This document shows, piece after piece, positions 1 through 8,930 of a DNA stretch of 64,000 nucleotides (position 1 is its first letter; every line of letters starts with the position of its first letter). The notes under the pieces are model-generated. The model was given only the letters and a program-made list of their open reading frames with translations. It ran no database searches and was not told the origin of the DNA. The DNA is from Gordonia hongkongensis. GTDB lineage: Bacteria; Actinomycetota; Actinomycetes; Mycobacteriales; Mycobacteriaceae. The DNA lies in NCBI RefSeq assembly GCF_023078355.1, contig NZ_CP095552.1, positions 620,001 through 684,000 of the forward strand, written 5' to 3'. A program made the position numbers and the translations under genes.

Positions 1-212
1 TCGGCGCCCAGGTCACCGCGATGCATCCGGACAAGGCCGACGACCTCGCGAATCCGCTCGCCGGCTACGCCAAGCCCGAGCAGCTGCTGCAGTGCGTCGA
101 AGCCGTGCTCGCGTGCCGGGAGGCCCTCGACATGAACGTGAAGCCGAAGTTCGCCGTCGACGACATGGTCGCGCGAATCGGACTCGCGCTCGCGCGCCCG
201 GTCGGGGCGTAG
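1..212 (+). CDS. holB: DNA polymerase III subunit delta' (C-terminal fragment)
   Basis: Only the last ~69 codons are present; the frame is open from base 3 and stops at 210-212, so the 5' part lies outside the window. The tail has the pattern seen at the C-terminus of actinobacterial delta' clamp-loader subunits: a helix with ACREAL followed by NVKPKFAVDDMV and a short end. In the family this subunit helps load the beta sliding clamp at the replisome. The call rests on the tail alone; the ATPase domain cannot be checked. tRNA-Thr lies 6.6 kb downstream on the opposite strand. Confidence 0.6.
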   Translation, partial: GAQVTAMHPDKADDLANPLAGYAKPEQLLQCVEAVLACREALDMNVKPKFAVDDMVARIGLALARPVGA

Positions 213-259
213 ACAGCTTCACCCTTCTCTATTGGTAACTCATGTGTTACCAATAGGAC

Positions 260-702
260 GTGGATGACTTCGAGGCGATCGCCGACCCGGTGCGTCGTGC
301 GCTGATCGAGCGGCTCGCTCGCGGGTCGGCGCGCGTCGTCGATCTCGCGGCCGACCACCCGATCAGCCGGCCGGCGATCTCGCGTCATCTTCGCGTGCTC
401 GGCGAAGCAGGCGTTACGACGGCCGTCGACCACGGCCGGGAGCGGCATTACGAGCTGGCGTCCGGCGCGCTGGCCGGGGTCCGGGCGTGGCTCGACGCGG
501 TGGACTCGGCGGTTGCGGGTTCGCACGCCGTGGACTCGGACGGCGTGGACTCGGACGGCGTGCAGCCGAGATTCGACGAGCGTCATCTCGACGCGCTCGA
601 CCTCGAGGTGCGACGTACCGTGCGCGAGTTCGTCGATGAGGAATCCGCGAACCCCCTCTTGCACAGCCCGATTCAGGCAAACGACACAAGGAGACAGGAT
701 GA
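260..702 (+). CDS. ArsR-family transcriptional regulator, apparent 1-base frameshift near its end
   Basis: Starts at GTG 260. The first ~100 residues form an ArsR winged helix (ADPVRRALIERL, then SRPAISRHLRVLGEAG as recognition helix, then the wing). The C-terminal DALDLEVRRT helix is typical of ArsR proteins paired with SRPBCC genes. As written, the frame has no stop until 994 and runs 296 bases out of frame over the next gene. Adding one C to the run at 652-656 gives an end HKETG at TGA 700-702 and an ATGA overlap with the SRPBCC gene, so I set the end there (147 aa). A 12-bp in-frame tandem duplication (VDSDG twice) lies around 531-560. It likely regulates itself and the partner gene. Confidence 0.75.
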
Positions 703-1223
703 CTGCCGACATCGCGGCCACCGGCCGCCGAGAGGTGCGGGCCGGCGTGCCGCACGTGGTGCTCGAGCGGACGTTCGCCGCGCCGATCGACGCCGTATGG
801 GCGGCGATCACCGAACCCACGCGGCTCGAACGCTGGATCGGCACGTGGGCGGGCGATCCGGCCGACGGGTTCGTCGACTTCCGGATGACCGCCGAGGGCG
901 AGGACGTGGAGTCCGAACGGTTCACGATCCTGGAATGCGATCCGCCGCGCCGGCTGGTCGTCGAATCGAAGTCCCCGGCCCAGGACGGGGGTGAGGACGT
1001 GTGGCGGCTGGAACTGGACCTGGCCGAAGCCCACGGAACGACGACACTGACCTTCGCTCAGGGACTGCCAACGGCCGACATGGCCGAGAACGTGGGCCCG
1101 GGATGGGAGTACTACCTCGACCGTCTGGTGGCGGCCGAGGCCGGCCGTAGCGTCGCCGAGGTCGACTGGGACGCCTACTACCCGGCGCTGTCGTCGTCGT
1201 ACGCGGACATGTTCCGGGACTGA
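699..1223 (+). CDS. SRPBCC/AHSA1-family protein
   Basis: 174 aa, ATG 699 preceded by AAGGAGA at 688-694. The N-terminal segment VVLERTFAAPIDAVWAAITEP is the usual opening strand and helix of the Bet v1-like START fold, followed by LERWIGTW and a C-terminal long helix (WEYYLDRLVAAEAG) that closes the hydrophobic cavity. Such proteins bind or modify small hydrophobic ligands; the ligand is not predictable. Its coupling to an ArsR regulator is a very common actinobacterial pair and suggests stress- or ligand-responsive control. No catalytic residues are evident. Confidence 0.85.
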   Translation: MTADIAATGRREVRAGVPHVVLERTFAAPIDAVWAAITEPTRLERWIGTWAGDPADGFVDFRMTAEGEDVESERFTILECDPPRRLVVESKSPAQDGGEDVWRLELDLAEAHGTTTLTFAQGLPTADMAENVGPGWEYYLDRLVAAEAGRSVAEVDWDAYYPALSSSYADMFRD

Positions 1224-1328
1224 TCGGTCGCGCGCCCGGACTCCGATCGCCGGAGGGTGACGCGGGCCTCGACCTATCATGAGGTCACGGTCGCGTGCCG
1301 CGGCCGGACGATGAGCGAGGAGCGAGCG

Positions 1329-1508
1329 ATGTCGGACTTCATCCGCAAGATCAAGGAAGATGCCAAGGCCGTCTCGGCCGCCATCGATCAGGAACTGACG
1401 GTGCTCGAGGGTGTTCCCGGTTACGACCCCCTCGCCGACAACAAGGACGCCAAGGCGTCCGACGAGAGTGCCGACGATTCGGCGCCGGTCGACGACGACG
1501 CCCGGTAG
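1329..1508 (+). CDS. small acidic hypothetical protein
   Basis: 59 aa, not recognised. ATG 1329 is chosen because AGGAG (1318-1322) lies six bases upstream; an in-frame ATG at 1311 has no such site. The N-terminal half is a likely amphipathic helix (DFIRKIKEDAKAV) and the C-terminal half is Asp/Ser/Ala-rich and probably disordered. A strong hairpin terminator follows directly, which supports a real transcription unit. No function can be assigned. Confidence 0.6.
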   Translation: MSDFIRKIKEDAKAVSAAIDQELTVLEGVPGYDPLADNKDAKASDESADDSAPVDDDAR

Positions 1509-1521
1509 GGACAGACGGCAA

Positions 1522-1556
1522 ACGGCCGCCGGATGGAGAATCCATCCGGCGGCCGT
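1522..1556. terminator. bidirectional hairpin terminator
   Basis: Perfect 16-bp stem (1522-1537 with 1541-1556) and a 3-base GAA loop between two convergent genes. There is no clear T-tract on either side, as is usual in actinobacteria. It likely serves both strands. Confidence 0.8.
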
Positions 1557-1603
1557 CCTGCTGTCACGCGGGTGTGCTCACTGCTGAACTCACCCCGGGG
1601 TGC

Positions 1604-2557
<954 letters not shown>

Positions 2558-2600
2558 CGCGCAACCCCCAAGCCGGGAACCGGCAGTAGAGGAGATCGAG

Positions 2601-3161
2601 GTGGCCGACGCCGTGGACCCGCGCGAGCAGGTGGTCCGTGCCGCTGACCGGCTGTTCAACGCGCACGGGGTCCACGCGGTGGGGATGGACAAGGTCCGCG
2701 ATGCGGCGGGGGTGTCGCTGAAGAAGATCTACTCGATGTTCCCGTCGAAGGAGGCGTTGATCCTCGCGGTGCTCGACGATCGGACCCGGCAGTGGAACAG
2801 CGGGATCGCCGCCTGTGCGGAGGGGCTGTCGTCGCCGCGGGAGAGGCTGCTCGCCGTGTTCGACTTCTTGCTCCAGTGGTTCGGCACCGACGAGTTCCGC
2901 GGGTGCGCGTTCATCAACGCCTACGGCGAGCTCGGGGCCGAGATGCCCTCGGTCGCCGCCGCGGTCCGTGCGCAGAAGGCTGATTTCCAGCGTTACGTCG
3001 CGGGTCTGGTGGCGGAGTTGGGAGGCCCCGACGGCCTCGGCGCGCAGCTGTCCATCCTCGCCGAGGGGGCCCAGACCACGGCGGCGATCGCGGGCTCGGC
3101 GCGTGCCGCCGACGATGCACGAGCCGCCGCCGAAGTCCTGATCGACCAAGCTCTCCCGTAG
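2601..3161 (+). CDS. TetR-family transcriptional regulator
   Basis: 186 aa from GTG 2601 with GAGGAG just upstream. The N-terminal ~50 residues carry the TetR helix-turn-helix (REQVVRAADRLF, then VRDAAGVSLKKIYSMF as helices 2-3). The rest is an all-helical ligand-binding/dimer domain (LLQWFGTDEFRGCAFIN is typical of a large actinobacterial subfamily). It is divergent from the haloperoxidase-like hydrolase with two palindromic operators between them. The inducer is unknown but is plausibly a small lipophilic or electrophilic compound. Confidence 0.9.
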   Translation: MADAVDPREQVVRAADRLFNAHGVHAVGMDKVRDAAGVSLKKIYSMFPSKEALILAVLDDRTRQWNSGIAACAEGLSSPRERLLAVFDFLLQWFGTDEFRGCAFINAYGELGAEMPSVAAAVRAQKADFQRYVAGLVAELGGPDGLGAQLSILAEGAQTTAAIAGSARAADDARAAAEVLIDQALP

Positions 3162-3271
3162 TCGATTCCAGAGGGCCTGCGGCCGTGAGCTTCTCGACGG
3201 TTCGTGATCTGCCGCCCTTGGTGCGGCGAAAATCGCTCGCGGGAGACGCCCGATGGTGGGAGGCTGCGACG

Positions 3272-3988
3272 GTGATCGACGTCGACAGGTTCAGCGCAGA
3301 CGGTTTCCTCAAGATCGAGCGTCCGTCGCTGCGCGAGGCCGCGGACCGGGCGCGGGCAGGATTGTGGGCTCAGCTGGGTCTGTCCGAGGACGACCCGGAC
3401 GCCTGGACCGATCCGGTGCGCTGGGCGTCGGACATGGTGGGGGCCGGCCCATTCGGGTTGCTCGCGAACAGTCCGGAGCTGACCGAGGCGCTCGATGCGA
3501 TCTGTGGCGTCGGCGGTTGGACACCGCGCGGCGCCCTGGGCAACATACCGGTCCGCTTCCCGCTGCCGCCGACGGTCGATGACCGCGGCTGGCACATCGA
3601 CGCCAACACACCGCGCGAGGACGGATCGTGGGTGGTGAGTCGACGGCCCCACACCGTGCTGATCCTGACCCTGCTCTCCGAAGTCGGACCGACCGACGCA
3701 CCGACACGCATCCGGGTGGGGTCACATCTCGACGCTGTCACGGTTCTCGACAACGACGGGATGAGCCCCTTCGACGCCGGTCCGCTACTCGACGCCGCGA
3801 GTCGCGAGCGTCGCGTCGCCTACGCGACCGGCAGTCCCGGTGACGTCTTCGTGGTCCATCCGTTCACCGTGCACGCGGCTGACGAACATCGTGGTGCGAC
3901 TCCACGTTTCATGGCGCAGGGGCCGGTGATGCTGACCTCGCCGTTGTCGCCCGACTCGGCAGCACCACTGGCGTCGGTGTTCGGTTGA
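3272..3988 (+). CDS. phytanoyl-CoA dioxygenase (PhyH)-like protein
   Basis: 238 aa from GTG 3272 (GGGAGG nine bases upstream); a longer form from GTG 3185 is possible. The Fe(II) facial triad can be read: HxD at about 108-110 in GWHID, a distal His at 196 or 201 in HPFTVH, and a 2-oxoglutarate-binding Arg at ~212. Family members hydroxylate small molecules using Fe(II) and 2-oxoglutarate. No pathway neighbours indicate a substrate; the preceding TetR gene is 110 bp upstream. Confidence 0.75.
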   Translation: MIDVDRFSADGFLKIERPSLREAADRARAGLWAQLGLSEDDPDAWTDPVRWASDMVGAGPFGLLANSPELTEALDAICGVGGWTPRGALGNIPVRFPLPPTVDDRGWHIDANTPREDGSWVVSRRPHTVLILTLLSEVGPTDAPTRIRVGSHLDAVTVLDNDGMSPFDAGPLLDAASRERRVAYATGSPGDVFVVHPFTVHAADEHRGATPRFMAQGPVMLTSPLSPDSAAPLASVFG

Positions 3989-4010
3989 GCAGCTGATCTA
4001 CGACGACGGA

Positions 4011-5165
4011 TCAGGCGGCGGATTCCGAGGATTCGCTGCCGGAACCACCGCGGTCGGAAGAATCGCTGTCGTCGCCCGCGCCGGAGCTGTCACCGCTCGT
4101 CGAGTCGGATCGGGAGTTGCCCGAACTCTCGGACGGACCGTCGTCGCCCGCTTCGCCTGAGTCCGGTCCGGTGTCCCCGTCGTCTTCGACATCGGCGGAC
4201 TCGGTCGGCAAGTCCTGGTCATCGTCGACCACGATGTCCCGCAGGGTTTCCCGGCCCACGTCCCGTGTCTCGACGGTGTTCCTGGGCGTCTCGGCATCGG
4301 CTCCGGCGTCGGATGTGGTGTCGCCACGGTCGGTGGTCGGCTCGATGGGCCGTCCGCGGGGTGGTTCGGTGACCTCCGGCTCGCTGCCCGTGCCGGCATC
4401 GGGACGTGGCGTCTCGACAGGGCGGTCCGTCCGGGGCGGGTCGACCTTCCATCCGATCGACTTCAGGAGTGCCGAGACGAGCGGGATGGTCTCCAGCCAG
4501 ACTCGAATGCTCCACGGCCCGCGCGGATCCGACACCAGCACGATGATCGGCCCGTCGGTACCCGGCGGGGGAGGAGTCAGGCTGGTGCCGCCCTCGGGTA
4601 CACCGGGCGCGCCGGGCCCGCCGGAGCCCTGGGCGTCGCCGGTGTAGACGACGAACGGACTGTTCGCGTCGAGTCCGGCGATGACGGTCATGACCGCCAG
4701 GTTCTGTTGCACCGCACGTTCTTTGAGTTCGTCGTCGAGCTCCGTCGACAACACTGCGCGGGTTCGGGGACCGCCGGCGATGATGGGGCCGACCGAGTGC
4801 GGAAAGTCGATGACCAGCGTTCTCGGTGTACCCGTGGAAGACAGGTCGCGTGTCATGGGAGCGGCCGGCCCGCCGGTCGGTGTCGCAGCGACGGACGGGG
4901 CGGCGGGGCCGCCGGCGCCCGGCGACAACGGGATCGGTTGGCTCCACCCTGTGGTCGATTCGGTGGCCACCTGGACGGTGTCCGGCGCGGCGAGAGCGTG
5001 GACCAGGGTGGTCACGTTGATCGATGCGACCGCGGTCGGGATGACGGTGGCCAGCGAGAGCGCGCCGAGGGTGAGAGAGGCGTTGGAGAGGCCCGAGGGT
5101 CGTCGAAGAGGGCCGACGCCGTCGTTCTCGACGGCGCGTCGCGTGCCGCGCCGATATCCTGCCAC
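4011..5165 (-). CDS. exported or membrane-anchored protein with acidic low-complexity tail
   Basis: 384 aa from GTG 5165, chosen for AAGAGGGGG upstream; a longer reading from ATG 5237 is possible. A hydrophobic segment (about residues 30-50, LGALSLATVIPTAVA) could be an uncleaved anchor or signal. The middle is Pro/Gly/Ala-rich with a possible folded part (PRTLVIDFPHS, IIVLVSDPRGPWSI). The last ~120 residues are almost entirely Asp, Glu, Ser, Gly and Thr, probably disordered and surface exposed. I do not recognise a family. It lies downstream of fic but has its own ribosome site. Confidence 0.6.
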   Translation of the reverse strand: MAGYRRGTRRAVENDGVGPLRRPSGLSNASLTLGALSLATVIPTAVASINVTTLVHALAAPDTVQVATESTTGWSQPIPLSPGAGGPAAPSVAATPTGGPAAPMTRDLSSTGTPRTLVIDFPHSVGPIIAGGPRTRAVLSTELDDELKERAVQQNLAVMTVIAGLDANSPFVVYTGDAQGSGGPGAPGVPEGGTSLTPPPPGTDGPIIVLVSDPRGPWSIRVWLETIPLVSALLKSIGWKVDPPRTDRPVETPRPDAGTGSEPEVTEPPRGRPIEPTTDRGDTTSDAGADAETPRNTVETRDVGRETLRDIVVDDDQDLPTESADVEDDGDTGPDSGEAGDDGPSESSGNSRSDSTSGDSSGAGDDSDSSDRGGSGSESSESAA

Positions 5166-5273
5166 CCCTGGGCCCCCTCTTTGTCGATCAGATATTAGAC
5201 GACGAGTGGGCAGCTCGCTGTCGTCTGAATGACACAAATCGGGACATCTACTCGGAGGGTCAGCTACTGGAGA

Positions 5274-6560
5274 TCACGGTCCTTCCAGATCCAGCAGCGC
5301 GGCCACCCGCTGGGTGAGCCGGAAACGCAGCGGTTTCCTCGTGACGGTCTCGATGATCCCGGCGTCGTCCAAGAGCTGGAGTCGCGGTCGGACGAACTGA
5401 CTGGATCTTCCCAGCACGTCGGCCAGGGTGTTCGATCGGACGGCGCGGTTCACATCGAAGTAGTAGGCCTGGCCGAGGGTGTACAAGATCGCGCCGAAGT
5501 CGTCAGGACTTATCGGCGGTGACGACTCGCGGTCGAGCCCTACGCTGAGCGGAAACTGTTCGTCATCAACCAGATCGCGAAGGCGTGCCCTGAGCGCCTC
5601 GATCTTCTGCCGACGTTCGGAGAGGTCGAGCAGCAGCCGATGTTGTGCCTCGGCGATGATCTCCAACATTCTGATCAAGAAAGGCGTCAGATCCCCGCGA
5701 TTCAGTGGATTCTCCACGTCCGCGAACGCGCGATAGTAACGGTCCTTGTTGTCGGCGACGGTCGCCGACAGCGCGAGGCTCGCGTACGGAGCGATCACCT
5801 GTCGGAGGTCGAGTGCGAGAAGGTAGCGCCCGGTTCGGCCGTTGCCGTCGTAGAACGGGTGCGTGTACTCGAAGATGAAGTGCGCAGCCACGGCCCTGAT
5901 GAGTTGGGGGACCGAATCGTCGCGCGCCTGGCTCAGCATCAGGGTGAGCGCTGCGTCGATCGCTGACTCGGGCACGACTCCGGTATGCACGATTTTGGTC
6001 CCGGATTCGATCGATACCGGTCCCTGCCGGAACAGCCGCCCATCGGGAGCGTCTTCATCACGGATCTCTCCCGCGGTCACCGCGTCGTAGACAGCCCGGA
6101 TGTCGTCCAGCGTATGCGGACTTTCGGCCTCGTCGTTGCCGATGTCGAGGTAAAGACGCGCCATCTCCGCGAAGCGCTTGTTTTCGATGGGTTGTCGCGC
6201 CCGGACGGCCCTGATCGCAGCACCGATCTCCTGTCGGGTCGAACGGACCTGTTCGATCTCGTTGGTCGCTTGGATTTCGTCGATGACCATGCGATGGAGA
6301 TAGTGGGTCCGTGCTCGTCCTGGCAGATCTTTCCACTCGGACTGAATCTTCGGCTCAAAGCTCATGATTCGTTCGATCAGCACTGCGATCTCGGGGGTCA
6401 GCAGCGCGAACATCGGGTACTCGCCGATCATCAAGTCCCAGCGGAGGGCGGCGGGAGACTCGCGTCGGACCCGTTCCTCAGCGTCGGCGCCGACTTGATC
6501 GCGCTGGTGGAAGACGGACTTGAGCGTTCTGTATGACACTTGATCTATCTCCGCATCCAT
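5274..6560 (-). CDS. Fic-domain AMP-transferase-like protein with winged-helix C-terminus
   Basis: 428 aa from ATG 6560. The Fic core motif HPFYDGNGRTGR is complete at ~234-245, including the catalytic His. An inhibitory-helix-like motif TNEIEQ (99-104) precedes it, so this resembles a self-inhibited class II Fic; the usual final Gly/Asn is Gln here. The C-terminal ~100 residues (SNTLADVLGRSSQFVRPRL) look like a winged helix that could bind DNA. Fic proteins attach AMP or another nucleotide phosphate to targets. No separate antitoxin gene is adjacent. The leader is AT-rich with nested inverted repeats, and no standard ribosome site precedes the ATG. The gene lies 3' of tRNA-Thr. Confidence 0.9.
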   Translation of the reverse strand: MDAEIDQVSYRTLKSVFHQRDQVGADAEERVRRESPAALRWDLMIGEYPMFALLTPEIAVLIERIMSFEPKIQSEWKDLPGRARTHYLHRMVIDEIQATNEIEQVRSTRQEIGAAIRAVRARQPIENKRFAEMARLYLDIGNDEAESPHTLDDIRAVYDAVTAGEIRDEDAPDGRLFRQGPVSIESGTKIVHTGVVPESAIDAALTLMLSQARDDSVPQLIRAVAAHFIFEYTHPFYDGNGRTGRYLLALDLRQVIAPYASLALSATVADNKDRYYRAFADVENPLNRGDLTPFLIRMLEIIAEAQHRLLLDLSERRQKIEALRARLRDLVDDEQFPLSVGLDRESSPPISPDDFGAILYTLGQAYYFDVNRAVRSNTLADVLGRSSQFVRPRLQLLDDAGIIETVTRKPLRFRLTQRVAALLDLEGP

Positions 6561-6651
6561 ACGCAAAAGCGGGGTGGCCTGTATGGCCTATGTTATACAG
6601 AGACGGAGATAGATAAAATAAGGAACAGTCGGAGTGGCCTCTATTGTTCCA
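6543..6651 (-). promoter_or_regulatory. AT-rich inverted-repeat leader of the fic gene
   Basis: Much more AT-rich than its surroundings. Three inverted repeats are visible: an 11-bp pair (6543-6553 with 6604-6614) that brackets the start codon, CTGTAT/ATACAG (6579-6584 with 6595-6600), and GGAACA/TGTTCC (6622-6627 with 6646-6651). A TATAACAT-like -10 lies about 30 bases before the ATG. This could hold operators for the protein's own winged helix or an RNA hairpin that masks the start. Confidence 0.45.
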
Positions 6652-6846
6652 ATGGTGCCCAGGGCTGCGTTCGCAGGGTCGGTCGACGGGGGTCGCGCAC
6701 CGCGGGGCTGCCACACGCCCGCCTGTTCATGGTTGAACGAGTGAACTAAACGGCCTGCGGTCAGTGCGTCGAGGCGGCCGCGCGGCGGATTTCTGACGAC
6801 GCAGGGGTGGGCCAGAACCGAGGCATGAGTGGCCGAGAGGAGATGG

Positions 6847-6919
6847 AGCCGCCCAGGGGAATCGAACCCCTGACCTATTCATTACGAGTGAATTGCTCTA
6901 CCGACTGAGCTAGGGCGGC
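6847..6919 (-). tRNA. tRNA-Thr (anticodon CGU)
   Basis: A full cloverleaf can be drawn on the minus strand: 7-bp acceptor stem GCCGCCC/GGGCGGC, D arm GCTC...GAGC, anticodon stem ATTCA/TGAAT with loop CTCGTAA (anticodon CGT), and T arm AGGGG-TTCGATT-CCCCT. The 3' CCA is not encoded. It reads ACG threonine codons. The ~230 bases between it and the fic leader contain no gene I can support. Confidence 0.97.
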
Positions 6920-7002
6920 GTGCTACGCGAGGCAGCGCAGACGAGTCTAGCGAGGGTCGGGGATCGAACAAAACTCGGGTCGTCGAAGCCAGAGGGCCCA
7001 GG

Positions 7003-7853
7003 TCAACCCGGGAAGTCGGAACCGCAGACGACCGGCACCCGACGCTGCGGATCGAGTGCGTTGCGGACGAGCGCAGCGACGGTCGGGGAGTAGGCCATCC
7101 CGACGTGACCGATCTTCGACGCCGGGCACACGTCCTGGATCACCGTGTTGGTGATGTTGGGGCCGGGCGGCATCAAGGTCACGGTGTACGGCGTCGAGAT
7201 CTCGTCGAATCGCGTCGCGAGGTTCACGTATCGGATCGAGCGATGCGTCGGACCCCAGTAGCTCTGACCGGGGGCACGGGCCGGTAGGCGGTCGGTGATC
7301 GACCCGACGCGGGAGTATCCCCGGTTCGACGCGGACAGCCCGACGATCGTGCCCACCTGTTCGGCGCGTCCGGTAGCTGGGTGACCAGTTGGGCGATGGC
7401 GCCGCCCTGGCTGTGGCCGACGACATCGACCTTCTCGGCACCGGTGGCAGCCAGAACCCGTCCGACAAAAGCCGAGACCACACGGGCGGACTGCTCCTTG
7501 TTGCCCAGCCCTCCCGTGTTGCCGCTCCAACTGGTCTGGCCGTAGGTCAGGCTGAAGACGCAGTACCCCGCGTTGGCCAGAGTCTGCGCGAGGTAGGCCC
7601 AGTTGGCACTCTGGTTCATGGCCGTCGCGTGCAGCAGCACGACCGGATTGCGTCCGTCCCGGTCGCGGCAGCTGAAGCGGTTGGCGCCGGCGGGCGACTC
7701 GGTTGCCGGGCTGAGATATCGAGAGGCGATGGCAGTCGGCGCATCCGTGATCACCGGGAACGGCGCGGCGTTCGCGGTGCCGGCCACGAGGCACAGACCT
7801 GCGGCGGCGAGCGCGAGCACAGCCGCCGTGACTCCGGATCGGATGCTGTTCAT
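7003..7853 (-). pseudogene. secreted lipase/esterase of the alpha/beta fold, frameshifted
   Basis: The first frame gives a signal peptide (about residues 1-30, ending ANAAP), an entry strand VVLLHATAMN and the nucleophile elbow GHSQG (Ser 148). The family continuation VGTIVGLSASN, the rest of the domain and the late GHVGM histidine lie in the next frame down to the TAA-side end at 7003. One extra base around 7360-7372 (the segment encoding QLPDA/AEQVG) would restore a 283-aa secreted lipase. As written, the protein would lose its acid and His and be inactive. It could be a true pseudogene or a base-calling error. Confidence 0.8.
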
Positions 7854-7913
7854 GGTCGGATTGTCGCCGACGACGCGGCGACGCGACCCGCGATTGCCGG
7901 AACGCCGGGCGGT

Positions 7914-8339
7914 CTAGGCGAGTACCTCGGCCAGTTGCGTCAGGCGAACACTGTTTCCCGACGGGTCGCGGAAACCCGCGTCGATGCCGTACGGCCGTTC
8001 TTCGGGTTCCTCGGTGAACTCGACGCCCCGCGCGGCCAGGGCCTCATAGTCCCGCCGACAATCGTCGGTGGTGAGGAAGACCGTGCCGGCGAAACCCTTC
8101 GACATCAGGCTGCGGATCTCCTCGGCGACGCCGGAGTCGATGGCCGGTGGGCCGGGGATGCCCATGAGCACGATGCTCACGTCGTCCTGTTCGGGCGGAC
8201 CGACGGTGAGCCAACGGAATCCGCCCATCTCGGGCAGGGACGCGTCCGATCGAATCTCGAGCCCGACCTTCGACGTCCAGAAGTCGAGCGCCTCGTCCTG
8301 GTCGTGTACCCACAGTTGGGCGCTGGCGATGCGAATCAT
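7914..8339 (-). CDS. VOC/glyoxalase-family protein
   Basis: 141 aa from ATG 8339. It has two beta-alpha-beta-beta-beta modules typical of the vicinal oxygen chelate superfamily: opening IRIASAQLWVHDQDEALDFWTSKVG and closing DPSGNSVRLTQL. Metal ligands may be the early His and late residues, but the set is not complete enough to call an enzyme. It follows an AraC-type gene in the same direction by 112 bp, a frequent pairing, and may be controlled by it. Confidence 0.85.
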   Translation of the reverse strand: MIRIASAQLWVHDQDEALDFWTSKVGLEIRSDASLPEMGGFRWLTVGPPEQDDVSIVLMGIPGPPAIDSGVAEEIRSLMSKGFAGTVFLTTDDCRRDYEALAARGVEFTEEPEERPYGIDAGFRDPSGNSVRLTQLAEVLA

Positions 8340-8451
8340 GTTGTCTTCCTTCGCTTGGGGGATGTCGCGGTGGTGAGATCAACGTAGGTCGCTGCGGCCG
8401 TCGAGGTCTTCTCCCCGTGTGCTGTCCTCACCTGGTCCGTCGCGTGTTGCT

Positions 8452-8898
8452 TCACTTCCCGGGGGGGTACTCGGTCCGACTCGTCGGCGCCGGGCGCGAG
8501 TAGACGCGCAGAACGCATGCCGGTATCCGTGCGTACGTGGAGGCGGGCGGGAACGAATCCCGATATGCGGTCGGCGTCTTGCCGAATGCGCGAGTGAAGC
8601 TCGTGGTGAACGAACCGACACTGGAAAGACCCACCGCCATGCAGATGTCGGCGACGGTACGGTCTGTCGTTCGCAGCATGGCCGCTGCCCGTTCCAGTCG
8701 TCGAGTCTGCAGATACGCGTGTGGCGACTGTCCGTATGCGGCTGCGAAGGCCCGCGAGAAGTGGGCGCGGGACAGTTTCGCCGCGGCGGCCATGTCGTCG
8801 ACCGTCAGCGGCTCGGCGAATCGCACGTCCGCGAGATCCTTGGCGCGCAGCAGGTGACGGGCCGGGTGTGCGCTGGGCATGAACTTGATGATGCCCAC
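8452..8898 (-). CDS. AraC-family transcriptional regulator
   Basis: 148 aa from GTG 8898 (a later ATG at 8880 is possible). Almost the whole protein is the ~100-residue AraC DNA-binding domain: first HTH VDDMAAAAKLSRAHFSRAF, connecting helix, then the second HTH VADICMAVGLSSVGSFTTSF. A short Pro/Arg-rich tail follows. There is no ligand-binding domain, so it either responds to a partner or acts constitutively, like MarA/SoxS-sized proteins. It lies directly upstream of the VOC-family gene. Confidence 0.88.
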   Translation of the reverse strand: MGIIKFMPSAHPARHLLRAKDLADVRFAEPLTVDDMAAAAKLSRAHFSRAFAAAYGQSPHAYLQTRRLERAAAMLRTTDRTVADICMAVGLSSVGSFTTSFTRAFGKTPTAYRDSFPPASTYARIPACVLRVYSRPAPTSRTEYPPGK

Positions 8899-8930
8899 GT
8901 CGACACGTCGCCGTCGGATGTTCGGTGACC

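Noticed and set aside
260..994. ArsR protein with a 244-residue novel C-terminal domain
   Set aside because: The extra part is the out-of-frame reading of the SRPBCC gene; a one-base change gives a normal family end and ATGA overlap.
4011..5165. PE-PGRS-like antigen
   Set aside because: No PE domain and no GGA/GGN repeats; the tail is Asp/Ser-rich instead.
5274..6919. Integrated element at tRNA-Thr carrying fic
   Set aside because: No integrase, no duplicated tRNA 3' end and no phage genes could be found; only the AT-rich leader hints at transfer.
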